Source of the DNA: Moniliophthora roreri
Taxonomy: Eukaryota; Basidiomycota; Agaricomycetes; Agaricales; Marasmiaceae
Length of the DNA stretch: 64,000 bases
Direction: 5' to 3'
NCBI GenBank assembly: GCA_001466705.2
Contig: LATX02000001.1
Span: forward strand, 2,418,001-2,482,000
Part shown: positions 36,544 to 47,900 of the stretch, in pieces
Layout of the letters: every line of letters begins with the position of its first letter
Numbering within the stretch: the stretch's first letter is position 1
Notes under the pieces: model-generated
What the model saw: the letters and a program-made list of their open reading frames with translations, nothing else
What the model was told of the DNA's origin: nothing
Database searches by the model: none
Program-made: the position numbers and the translations under genes

Positions 36544-37547
36544 ACGAGATGTTAGTGGACGTTATCAGACACTATCGGACGCTATTCGACAAATCCGCGG
36601 AAATCTGACACGCACCTGACGTTTTCTGACGTCTATCCGATTAACCTCGCTTGATAGCTTCTTCTCCGGCTACCAACTTGAAACTAAACGAGGCTTTAGA
36701 AAAGAACGTGGCTCGAGATGGACTTAGAAAAAAACTTGTGCCTTGCAGTCTGTCCGTGCGCAAATTCCCCTGTATCCTGAATTTCCCCACGCTCGCTTCT
36801 TTCTTTCTAACCACCACCATCCCAACTTCCCGGCTCCCCCCTAGTCCACTCTTTCTCCCCATCTGTATTGCTCTTTCTCCTTCTCAAGATGAAACTCGAT
36901 AATTCAAGATACGACGGAGGGAATACTGATGTAGACCAGAGTGAAATATGGTACAGGCGAGGCACGTGTATTATTTACTTGTCGTTTTTGTGAAACTAAA
37001 GATTTTTCGACGCGTCAGGCACCTTGGAGAAGACCCGGACGACGGCTCCAAACCACCTTGAATATACGGCTATATCTCGTGAGTCGACCCTAGAGCACTG
37101 TTATCCTTACACTAAACATTCTATGTGCCGCAGCTCGCCATGTTGTTAGAGTGACCCTCCTCGTTCATAGCAGAAGGCTGAAGACTGTTGGAGTTGGGCA
37201 GAGGGTTAGGGCAGAGGGTATCGGTCACTCGTGTGGGCACAGTCGGGGTTTGAGACAGACAAGGTCTTTCGGTACGTAAGTTGTACTCAGTAGCACCTAT
37301 AATGTATTCTAGTACCTCATCAATATATACCTAATTATCAGACGCTATCAGACACGACCAGACGAAAACCGACGCCTAATAGAGCCTTTCGAAGGCTACC
37401 TAAGAAACGTCTAATAATGTCAGATAGCGTCGGATAACGTCCGAATTATTCCGGGTTAAGGACACTATCGGACATTATCTGACGCTATCAGACAAAGTTG
37501 GGCGTTGTCTGATAACGTCGAATAATGTCTGATAAAACCTCACTGGG
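36540..37547 (+). mobile_element. Non-autonomous DNA-transposon-like insertion
   Basis: About 1 kb inserted near the 3' end of a monooxygenase intron. The ends are imperfect inverted repeats. The left end begins CCCAACGAGATGTT and the complement of the right end begins CCCAGTGAGGTTTT; both then carry TTATCAGACA and further TAT..GAC units. Many related units (TATCAGACG, TATCGGACG, GTCTGATA) cluster at both ends, most densely at 37338-37535, as subterminal repeats. The centre has a pyrimidine-rich stretch (36770-36900) and no transposase-like frame. Direct repeats of 7-11 bases flank it. The superfamily is not certain; hAT-, Mutator- or KDZ-related elements all fit the repeat length. Confidence 0.7.
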
Positions 37548-37558
37548 ACTGACGCCCA
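37548..37558 (+). repeat. Right direct repeat flanking the insertion
   Basis: ACTGACGCCCA, identical to 36533-36543. It is followed by GTAG and then by exon sequence (INFVCFIADHD), so the original acceptor is still beside it. Confidence 0.65.
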
Positions 37559-38247
37559 GTAGATTAACTTTGTCTGTTTCATCGCTGATCACGACAAACC
37601 TATCAGCCCCGAACTGCCTCTTCCTTGGGTCGAATACGTATCAAATGAAGAACTGAAAGCGAGCTTTGAGGGTTGGGGTCCAGACTTACAAATCATAGTT
37701 GATCAGATGAAGAAACCGAGCAAGTGGGCGATGCATGCATGCATGCCCTCGATGCATAGCTTCGTTCATAACAGAGTCGTTCTCGTTGGCGACGCAGTGA
37801 GTTAATATTGTATTCCGAGCACCAAACCCCTCAGTTTACCAGTCTATCTCCCAGGCCCACGGAATGCTTCCTCATCTCGGCGCTGGAGCCGGGCAAGGAA
37901 TTGAAGATGTTTTCACTCTCACACAGCTTCTTACACATCCTCAGACCAATAAATCCAATATCGACGTCAGTTTTGATTTCATTACGATCTAATTCTTAAC
38001 TTACTGTGCATTATAACGGGTGCTTCATTACTACAATACTATGAGGCCTCCACGTGCAAACTCGGTGATGGAGGGAAGTAATAGGGCTGGTGAGATTTAT
38101 GACAACTATTATCAGGGCAAGTTGAACGCTTCGATGGTGGCCGAGAGGCTGAAAGGTCAGTGGGAGACAGTCTGGTACTATGACTTGCAGGAGGAAGTAG
38201 AGTCTGCTTTTCGGAGTTTGTACGACGAGGGTGTTTTCAAAGCATAG

Positions 38248-38765
38248 AGCATGAACGCTTGCACTCTTCGTTAGAATTCTGGGACACTACTAAAGGGCTA
38301 ACGGAAAGTATGATATTTGTATATCTCATAATGAACCATGTGTAGATTAGTACCATAGGACCTCAGTACTCTGAGTGCTTACAATAGTTGCTTCCTTCTT
38401 TCACCATCCTTGCAAAATCAATTCAGTTCGAATTATCATTTCTCTCAGTTTACATCCCCGAATCTTGAGCAGAAATTCTACGATAATTCTGTTCTTTGAA
38501 TCTTCCCTCGAAGCAACTGAGCTGTTTCTCGACGTGGCATCGAACTTGGGAGTATAGCTCGAAGGTACGTAGGCCGCTACTGACGACTTAGCATTTGCAT
38601 TGATAGCATATCTACATACTAGAAAAAACTTGTACAACAAACTAGTGGGCGTATACGTATATACGGTATCTCCGATTTGTTCGGGATAAGCCGGTAATCC
38701 GCTTCAAGCCTCAGAGTCTTCCTTCACGCACACAAGATTATTGGGACGTCCTTTTGGGAGACTCG
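38248..38765. other. Intergenic, no gene seen
   Basis: About 520 bases between monooxygenase copy 2 and the sulfotransferase-like gene on the same strand. It should contain the promoter of the latter. No motif is recognised. Confidence 0.45.
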
Positions 38766-39842
38766 ATGTCTTGTCAGAGGATATACATTATCGCACATCC
38801 TCGCACACGATGCAACGTCCTTTTCCGTCTTCTCAGTAGCCATCCTTCCGTCTCCCCCGTATCGTCCTTTCGCTTTGGGATACCGTATTGCATGGGGCCA
38901 GAATACCAATCTCTAATCAGACTCGTTGGGACTTCTGAAGAACAAGAACGGTTCTCGGGCATGACTTACCAAGATATGTTTGATATTGTACGCAAGAGAG
39001 TTGAAGATGCGGAAGCCACGGTACTACGTCTTCTGAAAATTAATCTACCTTTCTGATAAATATGTTCTGTAACCAAGGGATTAAACACTCTGATCATGGA
39101 CCACCCACACCATTTCATTCCATGCACAACCATCAACCACGATGCCAAGTTTCCTCGTGAATCTAGGGCTCAGCCCACTATCTTTTTAGAGGGTATCTCA
39201 TCCTCACCTAAAAATCCAACTTTCCTGCCCGATGCATTCCTTTTTAGCTTCACCCCTATCTTCACCATTCGCCACCCTGCGAGAGTTCTACAATCATATA
39301 TCCGAGCAACGTATCATGCCAAACATATATTGGAACGCGGAAAAGTGCTTCTTAGCCAGGTCGAGGTGATTGCGAGATTCAAATGGGAACGACTAGTCTT
39401 TGATGCCTTCAATCAATTTGAGGGGAACACTCGACCTATAGTCGTTGACGGGGACAAACTGGTACAGGATCCGCAAAGTCAGATGAGGTCGCTATGCGAA
39501 CGTTTAGGAATTGATACAGACAAGATAGACTATGTTTGGGACCCTGGAGATCTTGGTGTGGTTCAGGATGCCTACAGTGATTGCCCAGAAATGTTTAAAG
39601 AAGGTTTTCATGGCACATTGGTGAGGTCGAGCGGAGTGGTCAGCGACAAGGTGTGAGCCGCGGCACTTGCAATGCGCATACACTTGTCTCACCTCAAATG
39701 GCAGAACATTGGGCCTGTAGATATCTTTCACGAAAAACAACGGTGGGCGGAAGAATGGGACGAGGAGCTAGCGTCTCAGATGGAAGATTTGGTACGCAAT
39801 GCGATGGAGGACTATGAATATCTACACCAATATGCTATATGA
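38766..39842 (+). CDS. Sulfotransferase-like P-loop protein
   Basis: Probable member of the sulfotransferase superfamily, which transfers sulfate from PAPS. The N-terminus MSCQRIYIIAHPRTRCNVLF holds a beta-strand and P-loop-like turn at the place of the 5'-phosphosulfate loop. The middle segment FTIRHPARVLQSYIRATYHA resembles the 3'-phosphate-binding motif (R..P....SY). VDGDKLVQDPQSQMRSLCER and LGIDTDKIDYVWDPG fit the C-terminal helices of the family. Three exons: 38766-39020, from about 39079 to about 39651, and a last exon ending HQYAI at 39842. About 300 residues, cytosolic by appearance. The P-loop is not the canonical form, so substrate and activity are uncertain. It lies beside the monooxygenases, which may or may not mean shared metabolism. 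Confidence 0.65.
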
Positions 39843-39958
39843 AGTTTCAAACAGGAATCTGATCTAAAGCGTATAACCAGTAAAGCACGAGCTACTCATC
39901 GCTAATGCTAACGGTAGTACACTAGATACAAATCGTTCTCTCCGTCCTCAAGTATCTG

Positions 39959-42878
39959 TTAGCCACTTTGCACAGATCCGAATCCCTGCCTGCAATTTTG
40001 CTTCGCAATACTTGAGCTTCCACTCCTTATATAGCAAATCTTCGCAGGAATGCAGTCTCCCGTACAGTTTGGTGATTTTACTGAGCTCTTGCCCTGGAAG
40101 TGATTGAAAGTCGCGACAAGGGAGTTATCCGCCTCCATTTCTGAAAGAAAACATCGTTAGCTCGTCAGACCTCCTCTTGAAACGCGAAACGGAACTTGTA
40201 CCTTCGGTAACGAGATGCCACCAAGTTGCGTTCAAGGGATCTGAAGGACCCCACCCTGAGATAGTCTTTCCGTATGTCTCGCGAGTGTTGTATTCGTACC
40301 TAATAAGTGGATTGATTTAGAAGGCTTCGGTAAGTATTCGAGGGCGAGACTCACGTATAGACTGGACCAACATCAACCTGAGCATCCAGCGAGGGGAATG
40401 TGTTCACATCACTACTCCAAGTATGAGCGTCCATGACTTCGAAGGTCTTCACCTCACAATCAGCGCTTGTCCTTGGACATCAATGAGAACTAAGGAAACT
40501 CACATTCGAGTCAACTTCATAAACACGCTGCATGGATAACACTTAGAAAACAGCACGACGGAAAGAAAGCTGATGGGACGACTCACGAATCCACTGTTTA
40601 AATTCGTGATCGGTGTAAGCGAAGGACCTATCCAAGCCAAGGCATGGGCAGTCTCAGCACTGATGTTCGTTGCATTGTTGGCGTAGAAGATAGACATCTG
40701 GTCTTCGTGGGTATGTCCAAAGAAAATATCTGCAAGAGTATAATGAGAACATCAGATTGTGAATATGGAGGCGTGTGCTTACTAGCAATGACATGGGGTG
40801 AGAATCGGTCGACACTATGGACGTTATCAGTATAGTGCCGGCGCAACGAATGAAAAGCGGAAACGAACATTTGGTAGAACAGGTTCGTCGGGTTCATCAA
40901 TGGATTGCTGCCATCCCACCCAGTGAGGACGTGTCCGATGATCCAGACTGAAGGAAAGTTTAGTATCCTGCTAGGTAGTAGAAGCACAAGACAGACCCCG
41001 ATCACCCTCGTCCTCCGCTTCTTGCAACTCATCCGTGAGGAATCTGAGCATGCCTGACACGTCTGGATCCGTCATGTTGATATAGTTGAAGAGGTTTGCT
41101 CGGTACCCTATGGAACATTTAGTCACTTCCTAGTTCAAAAATGGTTAGAAGAACTCACAGAAATCAGTGTTCAAGGAAATGACTCGGAATCCATCGAATC
41201 TTTTTACGCTATAGCACGAATAATGCGCTTTGGCCATCTGGACAGCGGCTTCAGGGAGCCATTGCTCGTGTTTCCAGAGCGCTGCGACGTGGTCGTAATT
41301 CCAGCTAAACTGATCGGCAAGAGGTGGCCCGAGGGAATGGGGTGCGTCTTGAGCTCTGTTCCACGGGAGTCAGTTACCTGCACATACAGTAACGAAAACT
41401 CGGAGAAAGACCGACTGGTTATAACTGTCGTGATTCCCTAGAGCGGCGTAAACAGGGCCTGAACCCAGCATCCGCTTGAATAGGTCATAAACTACGGTCT
41501 GTTACACCAACCCAAGTCATTCGCAATTTCCGCCCAGGAACGAAAGGGTCGCGTACCTCAGTCCACATAATATAATCCCTGGCATTTTCCGATATTTAGC
41601 GTCGAGGAGGACAACTCGGTAAGCAGCAGCGCGTACCTGGATAGCTGATTATCTTGGTCGTGTGACACCATGTCTCCAGTGTAGATTGTCCATGCGAACC
41701 CGGTGTCCTGCGTGCCAGTGAGAGGCGGGATCGCTTGCATAGCGGCCATGACAAGTGCATAGGGGGTGTCACTAGTGTAAGGTATGTATGAGATTAAGTT
41801 GGAATTGAAAGACAGACTTGGCTATGTTCACCATCTAAACGTTCCGAAACGGGGTGCAGGGAATAAAGATGCATTGGGGCTCGCAGAGTTGAAGTGATCC
41901 TCGCGGCAACACAAACCAGAGGTACAATTCGCTTCAGATCCGGTAGCGTAGCCTGAGAAAGCTTCAATGACACGAAACGGGGATTACTGAACACGGTCGG
42001 TGCTTACGAGGGTCGATATGCAAGTCGGATACGTGAAGAACCTTCAGCCTTTTCCCGCTAGGCTTCCTGGGTGCTGGAAGGGGATTAGGTTTAGGTTTCG
42101 CGAACCAACTTGTGAGATTGAGCGGCGATGTTGGTGGCAAAGGGCACAAGCTGAAGAAATTTTGGCATAGCATCTATTTTCCGAACGTAACCAATAAGCA
42201 CATCCTCGGAAATTGCGATGTTTGAGATGAACGTACCTGACCATCATACCCTCCAACATCAGCGTTGCTGACTACCTGTGTAATGACTGACCCTATACCA
42301 AGGATGGAGAAGGTAGTTCCACATGTTGAGGAAAAACCGAAAAACTCGCAAAGCTCCACCGCCAGACGCGGTCCCTCCTCAGGTGAAGCCAATGCCAAGA
42401 ACTTTGCAACCTCGAGACTGGCTTGACATTTTGCGCAAGTGCTGTCGAACGTGGGGTTGGATGCAATGTTTTTGATCTGCTGGAGAGCTTGGGCGTAGAG
42501 TCGGGACGAGGAAGCTTTCGGCGGAAGAGGATGTGGATCGACAGTGTTGTTGACTGGTAAGCTGTCCGGGCCAGTGAGTGAAAGCGGATAGGTCTTGTGC
42601 TGTCAAAAGGAACAAACATGAAATGATGAGAATGAGGTGAACACGAGATTCTGCAGGAGACATACGGTAACAGGATCGGAAATCACAGGCTGCACCTGAG
42701 CACTTGTCGCCGTTGGATCGTTGTAATAACTGGCGTACACCGAGGTAGGAAACGCGCCGGGTACTGTGAAGGTTGAAGGTTGGATCAGTTGATTATCAGG
42801 TAAGGCAGGTTGTGCAGAGCTTGTCGTAGCTGTCGCAGCTATCAAGGCCGCCCCGAATGCCCCATACATTCGCTTCAT
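39959..42878 (-). CDS. Acid sphingomyelinase-like phosphodiesterase, secreted
   Basis: Zinc metallophosphodiesterase that would hydrolyse sphingomyelin-like lipids. The chosen start at 42878 gives a signal peptide (MKRMYGAFGAALIAATATTS). A saposin-B-like domain follows, with paired Cys (STCAKCQASLEVAKFLA, VELCEFFGFSSTCG, LCQNFFSLC). The calcineurin-like catalytic domain shows the metal motifs in order: VLHVSDLHIDP, TGDMVSHD, ALGNHDSY, IGHVLTGWD and FGHTHEDQM. The C-terminal domain contains WWHLVTEEMEAD and Cys pairs (NCTGDC), ending QGFGSVQSG. About a dozen short introns. An in-frame ATG 93 bases upstream (42971) would add a second hydrophobic segment. All catalytic motifs are present, so the gene should be active. 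Confidence 0.87.
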
Positions 42879-43992
42879 ATGCAAAATGAGAGCTAAAGGG
42901 TTGAAAGGAGCGAAATAAAAGGCCCAAACTGTCAGGAAACAACAGCAGAGTAATATAGCGCTGAGAATCATCCACGAACGTAACTCTACCCCTGGTTGAG
43001 ACAGGCTGGGTACCGCAATCAGCGCTTCGTCACCGCAGGCCACAAAGTTTGAAGGAACGTGCGTCTCTGCATGGTATCTCCATTGACATATTGAGATTGA
43101 AAATATTGAGATAGACTTTAGACTTTGAACTGTACGTGAACAGTGAACGGTGGAACGGGGTGGTTGGAATCTTCAAAGGGAACGTAGCGTGCTCATCACC
43201 AAAGGAAGCGTGCTCGTTGTCTCCCATGGTGAAGGCGCGAACCCCACCTTTGAACCCGCGTTGCGGCGATTGCCGACAGTTATAACCCATATGGTCACTG
43301 CTTTTTTTGGACAGTCTTCCCTGACTCGTGCGAATGGGGATGTGCCGACGTCGGGTGATAAGCAAAAACTGCTCAGTAAATATCATGGAAAGGTGTATAT
43401 GTATATGGAAAAGCAAGACAAGTATAAAGATATACATCGTCAGAGATGGAAAGGGTGGGCATGAGAGCAGAGAGCATCCCACGTCCAGCACGGATAAAAC
43501 GCTCTATAGAAATAATCGAACCAACCTGCGCGGAAAGACAAATGGTAGACGTATATGTACGGATGAAGAAACGGGGAGGCGGCGATTGCATGACAAGGTG
43601 GTGGTGGTGGTGGTGGTGGCGCAGGATGGGTCGGAAGGAGTAATGTTTCAAGTGAGTTGTATGATGTTGGTCGAGATGATGGATACAATACGTGTGAGGT
43701 GTCGTTTCAACAGCGATGGTGGACTGTAACAGAGCAATGATTTGGTATAGCATGGTATGATAGCAATGTGGCAGGGCCACAGATGGTGAAGGCAAAGCGG
43801 TGTACGATGAAGATGGTGGTGATGGTGGTGGTGGTGTACACTGGTGCACTGGCAAGGCCCCGGATGGTCAGGCGAGATGGAAACCAAGCAAGTTCGAGTA
43901 GGGCGACCAACCAAAATGAACACCGGTAATATATTCGTTTATATTCTTCAACCCTGGAACTTCCCCCAACAATAGCGAACAATCCGATCCGG
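42879..43992. other. Intergenic with GGT microsatellites
   Basis: About 1.1 kb upstream of the sphingomyelinase (-). Long overlapping minus-strand frames between 43373 and 43982 come from low-complexity GGT/ACC repeats and are not believable as genes. Confidence 0.5.
43597..43619. repeat. GGT trinucleotide microsatellite
   Basis: About seven and a half GGT units. A second, interrupted GGT/GAT tract lies at about 43813-43836. Both inflate spurious open frames on the minus strand. Confidence 0.75.
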
Positions 43993-44277
43993 TCATTGAG
44001 ATTGTGGCTTGCGCCTCGACGGCGATGAACCCTTACTTCTCAGCGAATCTCCTGCAACTGGCTGAGGGGATTTGCTAGGGCTGGACCGCCTTATTGCAGA
44101 ACGTGCTTCGCCTTTCGACCTGGCTCGTGCCTTCTCCTCCGCTAGCCTCCGTGATTCCGTCCACAATCGGAGAGTATAATCATGCAATGACCGGGAATAT
44201 AGGACGAAAGGATCCATCGACATGGTCGCTGCAGGTTCCGAAGAGTCGTTGAGGTCAGAAGAGAGGTAGACAGACAT
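43993..44277 (-). CDS. Small basic hypothetical protein
   Basis: Intronless 94-residue frame starting MSVYLSSDLNDSSEP. A helical, charged middle (SRSLHDYTLRLWTESRRLAE, then EKARARSKGEA) is followed by a Ser/Lys/Arg-rich tail with SP repeats (RRSSPSKSPQP, GSSPSRRKPQSQ). This resembles a small nuclear or phosphorylated basic protein. It is not recognised, and a short frame of this kind could occur by chance. The helical block with regular charge spacing and the ATG start favour a real gene. Confidence 0.5.
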   Translation of the reverse strand: MSVYLSSDLNDSSEPAATMSMDPFVLYSRSLHDYTLRLWTESRRLAEEKARARSKGEARSAIRRSSPSKSPQPVAGDSLRSKGSSPSRRKPQSQ

Positions 44278-44994
44278 GGAAGGTGATGAGCAAAGAGATA
44301 AAAAGGAGAGGAAGGGTAACGGAAGCGGGGACCGTTGTTGATTTAAAAACAAACCCGGTCTGGCCTAAGAAAGTGGACAGTCAAATTGGCAACAAGCTGC
44401 AACTTTTTTATCTTGCCGGGACTGTCTGCGGATCATATGGACAAAGCCAGCTCCACTTGTTGGTGACTTCCAGTGATTAAGCGTCGGACTGCTGGACAAA
44501 CAAGGCAAAAAGGTTGGAGCTTGCCCTATAGCTCCACTGTTTCGGGTCCACCGCATATTATGAGGATGAGGAGATGAACCTTGCAGTGTAGTTCAACACA
44601 GGCTCAACATGGTGGTGGTGGTGATGCAAAGTCCTCGGCAAGATTGCTGATTCCAGAGCCAGAAAAAAAAACACCCTAATGTTCGTTACTTCACTACCCT
44701 AGCTGCGCTTGATTTCAATTAGTTTTTCGTCCTGTCGATCGTAGCGAAGGAAGACCAGCAACCATCGACACCGAGCGGGGCGTAGTCAGAGCGAGCTCCA
44801 GAAGTCTCGGAGCATCAGCCAAACCCCACCAATGAAACATGACATCCTAGTTACCATTTTCATCTCTTAAATTCGCCAAAAGTTACTTGAATGTACATTA
44901 AGTTAATACATAAAGTGGGGCGTCCGTGATAAAGAAAGCCGGTTCGTATCAACAACTTGGATTAACAACGTGAATGACCAGGGGAAAAACAAGA
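44278..44994. other. Intergenic, no gene seen
   Basis: About 720 bases between two minus-strand genes, with a short GGT tract near 44611-44625. No supported coding frame. Confidence 0.45.
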
Positions 44995-47900
44995 CTATCG
45001 ACGATCTCGAGAAGAAGAGGTTCTCTGAGGACCATGACTTACATCCAAAGTCACTTGCAGATCGTGATACTTCTGCAAATCAACTGCCTCTGACTTTCCA
45101 ACGCCAGGTATGTCATTTGGGAGCCATATAATAGGCGGTGGAGCAATCAGCTCCGGCGCATATAAAATACCAGCCATCTCATCTGCATGGTCGGCAAATG
45201 GAAGCGCAGGCAGATGCGGTGGAGCATCAGGATGTGTCTGAGCTGCCCGCTCAGTTTGCAGCAGGTCATCGAGCGACTCGGTGGCTGTTGTAGGTAAGAA
45301 TCATTAGATATCGGTGATGCAAACATGAGTAAAATGAAAAGCACGTACGAAGGGGAACAGGGCCTTTCCTCCGTGATTGTGAGGGCATCACCGCCAGCGT
45401 AAGGCTCATCATCTCCAGAACTGACGCCATTGATCCCCGGGTTCGCATTCCTGTACCCGCACGACTAGCTACTAGACTCGTGCTCTCCTCATCATCCACG
45501 TTCATGCGCCTAGACCGAGCCTGAGATGCAAATGTCTCTAGCGAGTCCTTCGTAATAGCACTTAGTGATCGCGAACTCCGTTCCGCTGTCCTGACCCTCG
45601 TGTATGTCTCAACGAAAAGGATCACCAGAACGCCAGACCCAGTTAGAATTCCGCCTTCAATCCAGATCCTCCGAGACAAGAAGATAAGCCCCAAAAGGAT
45701 AGGTTGTAATGCAAGAAGCGTGCCCAAACGACGTAAAAGCCAGATTTGAAGAAGGCCTCCCGTGCTTGTATTTGGAGCGTACACATAGCCGGTGAGGAAT
45801 CGATGAGCTGAATGTGGAGCAAATCGAAACAGAATTCAGGTAGGGTCGACACATCTGCTGTCAAAAAATACTTACCGATGAGTGTTAAAAGTAGTAAAAG
45901 AACTACAGCAGGTCCGATGAGTGGGAAGATTAGAGCAAATATTGAAGCGAATACAATGGCTACGATGCATGCACCGGTTGTAGCAAAAGAGGAAGGTTGA
46001 TAGGTGCGAGGATATACGGCTATTTAATTCAGACGTCGTGGGATTAATGGATTATCCATGCGAACGGATCGAGAACACGCACCTCGGAAACGTTGACGCG
46101 GTGTAACCGCGCACTTTTCCGTACGGGTAACACGCCAAAGGTTCATGGGTTGTAGAATAAGAAGGCCAGGGAAGATGATGGCAACTTGGATAATGACCGC
46201 CATCGCCAGCACACTCATGTAAATTGAGCCATTCGCAACTGATGATGATCGCGCGGATTCGCTGTCTTCGCTAAATTCTCGGATCGCGAAGAGCAATGCC
46301 CCAACTGCGATAATCCAAAGTGCGCAGACTATTGTGAGGAAGTAGAAGGTTGCGCGGAAAGTCTGTAGACGACCACCGGAAACAGAAATTGAACCTCGAA
46401 TTTCCGACGCCCCTGAGAACAAGATGTGCATCAGCACAATGTTACCGTTAATTGAGATCTGCTACTCACAACGTACGAGCCGGAGAGCAATATAGGTAAA
46501 TAAAGTAATCGCGACAGCGGGAGCAAGCACAGTGGCAATCCCGGCGGCAAGAGTATTCGCACTCCACAGTGACTGTAGGAATGGTAGATAGTGTGCGAAG
46601 TCAGGAGCAGTCGCCAGCGCGAGTCCACATGCAGCAGTAACTAATAAAGATGGAAAATCACCATCAGTCAATCAGTGGTGTGGATAAAGGGGGAACAAAG
46701 ACGCACGTCCAGCAGCAAGCAATACAGCCACTACGAACAGTACCCCATAATAGACCATATGATCCAGCACTGTTCTTTCATTTTGCAATACGTCCCACCG
46801 AATATCATCCTTGGACCTTCCATCGATCAACTGCATATTGGGTATATGTCTCAACCCCTGTCCAACGAATAGCCACCCTGAGTTGTTTTCATGGTCAGCC
46901 TGGAGGTACACAAAAAGTATTTGATGACGCTACCTCTTATGCGGACGCCTTCCGAGATATCCTCGTAGCAATTTCTTTGCTGTTCAGCGATATCCGCGTT
47001 AATCTGCTTGAGCTTAGTACGCCACATTGCAATATCCGAATAGATATGCCCTAGATCATCATAATTGACGCCATCCAACGGTCGAACGAACGGCTGAGAA
47101 GGCTGTAGACGTAAATGTGGAGGCGGCACGTCCTCAGGAGACTCGGGTTGTCCCTTATTTCGAAACGGAAAGGTTTCGCGTTTTTCTTTCGATTGCTCCG
47201 ACCTCATGAGTGGCCGCCTCCGGAATGATGTGGAAGTTCCCTGGCCCAGACCATTTTCTGCGCTCTGCATATCAGGGGTCGCTTCGCGAATGAGGTCAAC
47301 CCATTCTTCTTCGTCTAGAGTCGCTAATGGACCCTCGGGCTCGATCCCGTAGTTGGGCCCGTACTTCCTTGGATCGGGGAATGGATAGGATGCGACAGAG
47401 CCAGATTCTGATGCATTATCTGGTCCCCGATCTGAGCTACCGAGGCCAGTTTGGTGAGAATCGCGGTTCAACACACCAAAGTCTGAAACCGAGGGTGCCT
47501 TCTCGTAGTGATAGTTGTCGGTGAAGCGACCACCGCTGACTCCAGATACACCTTGAAGCTTGTAGTACTGGGATGGTGCAACAAATGAGGTTGGGGCAAG
47601 TGATGATGAAGCAGGTGCAGGGTTCTTTGAGCGTTTCGACCCTTGCCGCTAATCCATGGGATTGTTAGATAGTATATCGAATATTTTTGACATGAGCCTA
47701 CCCGATGACCGTACTTCATAGGTCGACTGATATACGGCCGACCACCTTTTGGTTCTGGAGGCTCGAAATCGGCGATTGAAGGCTCTGGTGTAGACAACCG
47801 GAACGAGTTGATGTATTTGGTCTCAGCAATCTCCAGGTTCTCAAGAATCTCGTCTCGTTGTTCTATGAGCAAAGCAAGCATTTGGGTATCGCTGAAAATA

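Larger units (their letters stand above)
35521..38247 (+). pseudogene. FAD-dependent monooxygenase copy 2, with intronic insertion
   Basis: Paralogue of the gene at 32394 with the same exon plan. Start MANSSRKDFTVAIVGGGICG; DG motif VIGADGIHSATRHF; GD motif VVLVGDA-AHGMLPHLGAGAGQ; end GVFKA. Exons upstream and downstream of 36500 are all open. The intron after GDGRL (GT at 36500) should be about 48 bases, as in the sister copies. Here it contains a roughly 1-kb transposon-like insertion and is about 1.06 kb long, far above the normal intron size. In the last intron the acceptor has changed: the sequence before CGGGTGCTTCAT ends in AA instead of AG (about 38015). The two lesions together suggest a pseudogene, although splicing out of the insertion cannot be excluded. 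Confidence 0.75.

Noticed and set aside
36651..36902. Short open frames inside the transposon-like insertion
   Set aside because: They follow a pyrimidine-rich stretch and show no transposase residues; the element appears non-autonomous.
43373..43982. Long overlapping minus-strand frames of up to 160 codons
   Set aside because: They are driven by GGT/ACC microsatellites and His/Pro-rich low complexity; no splice context or motif.
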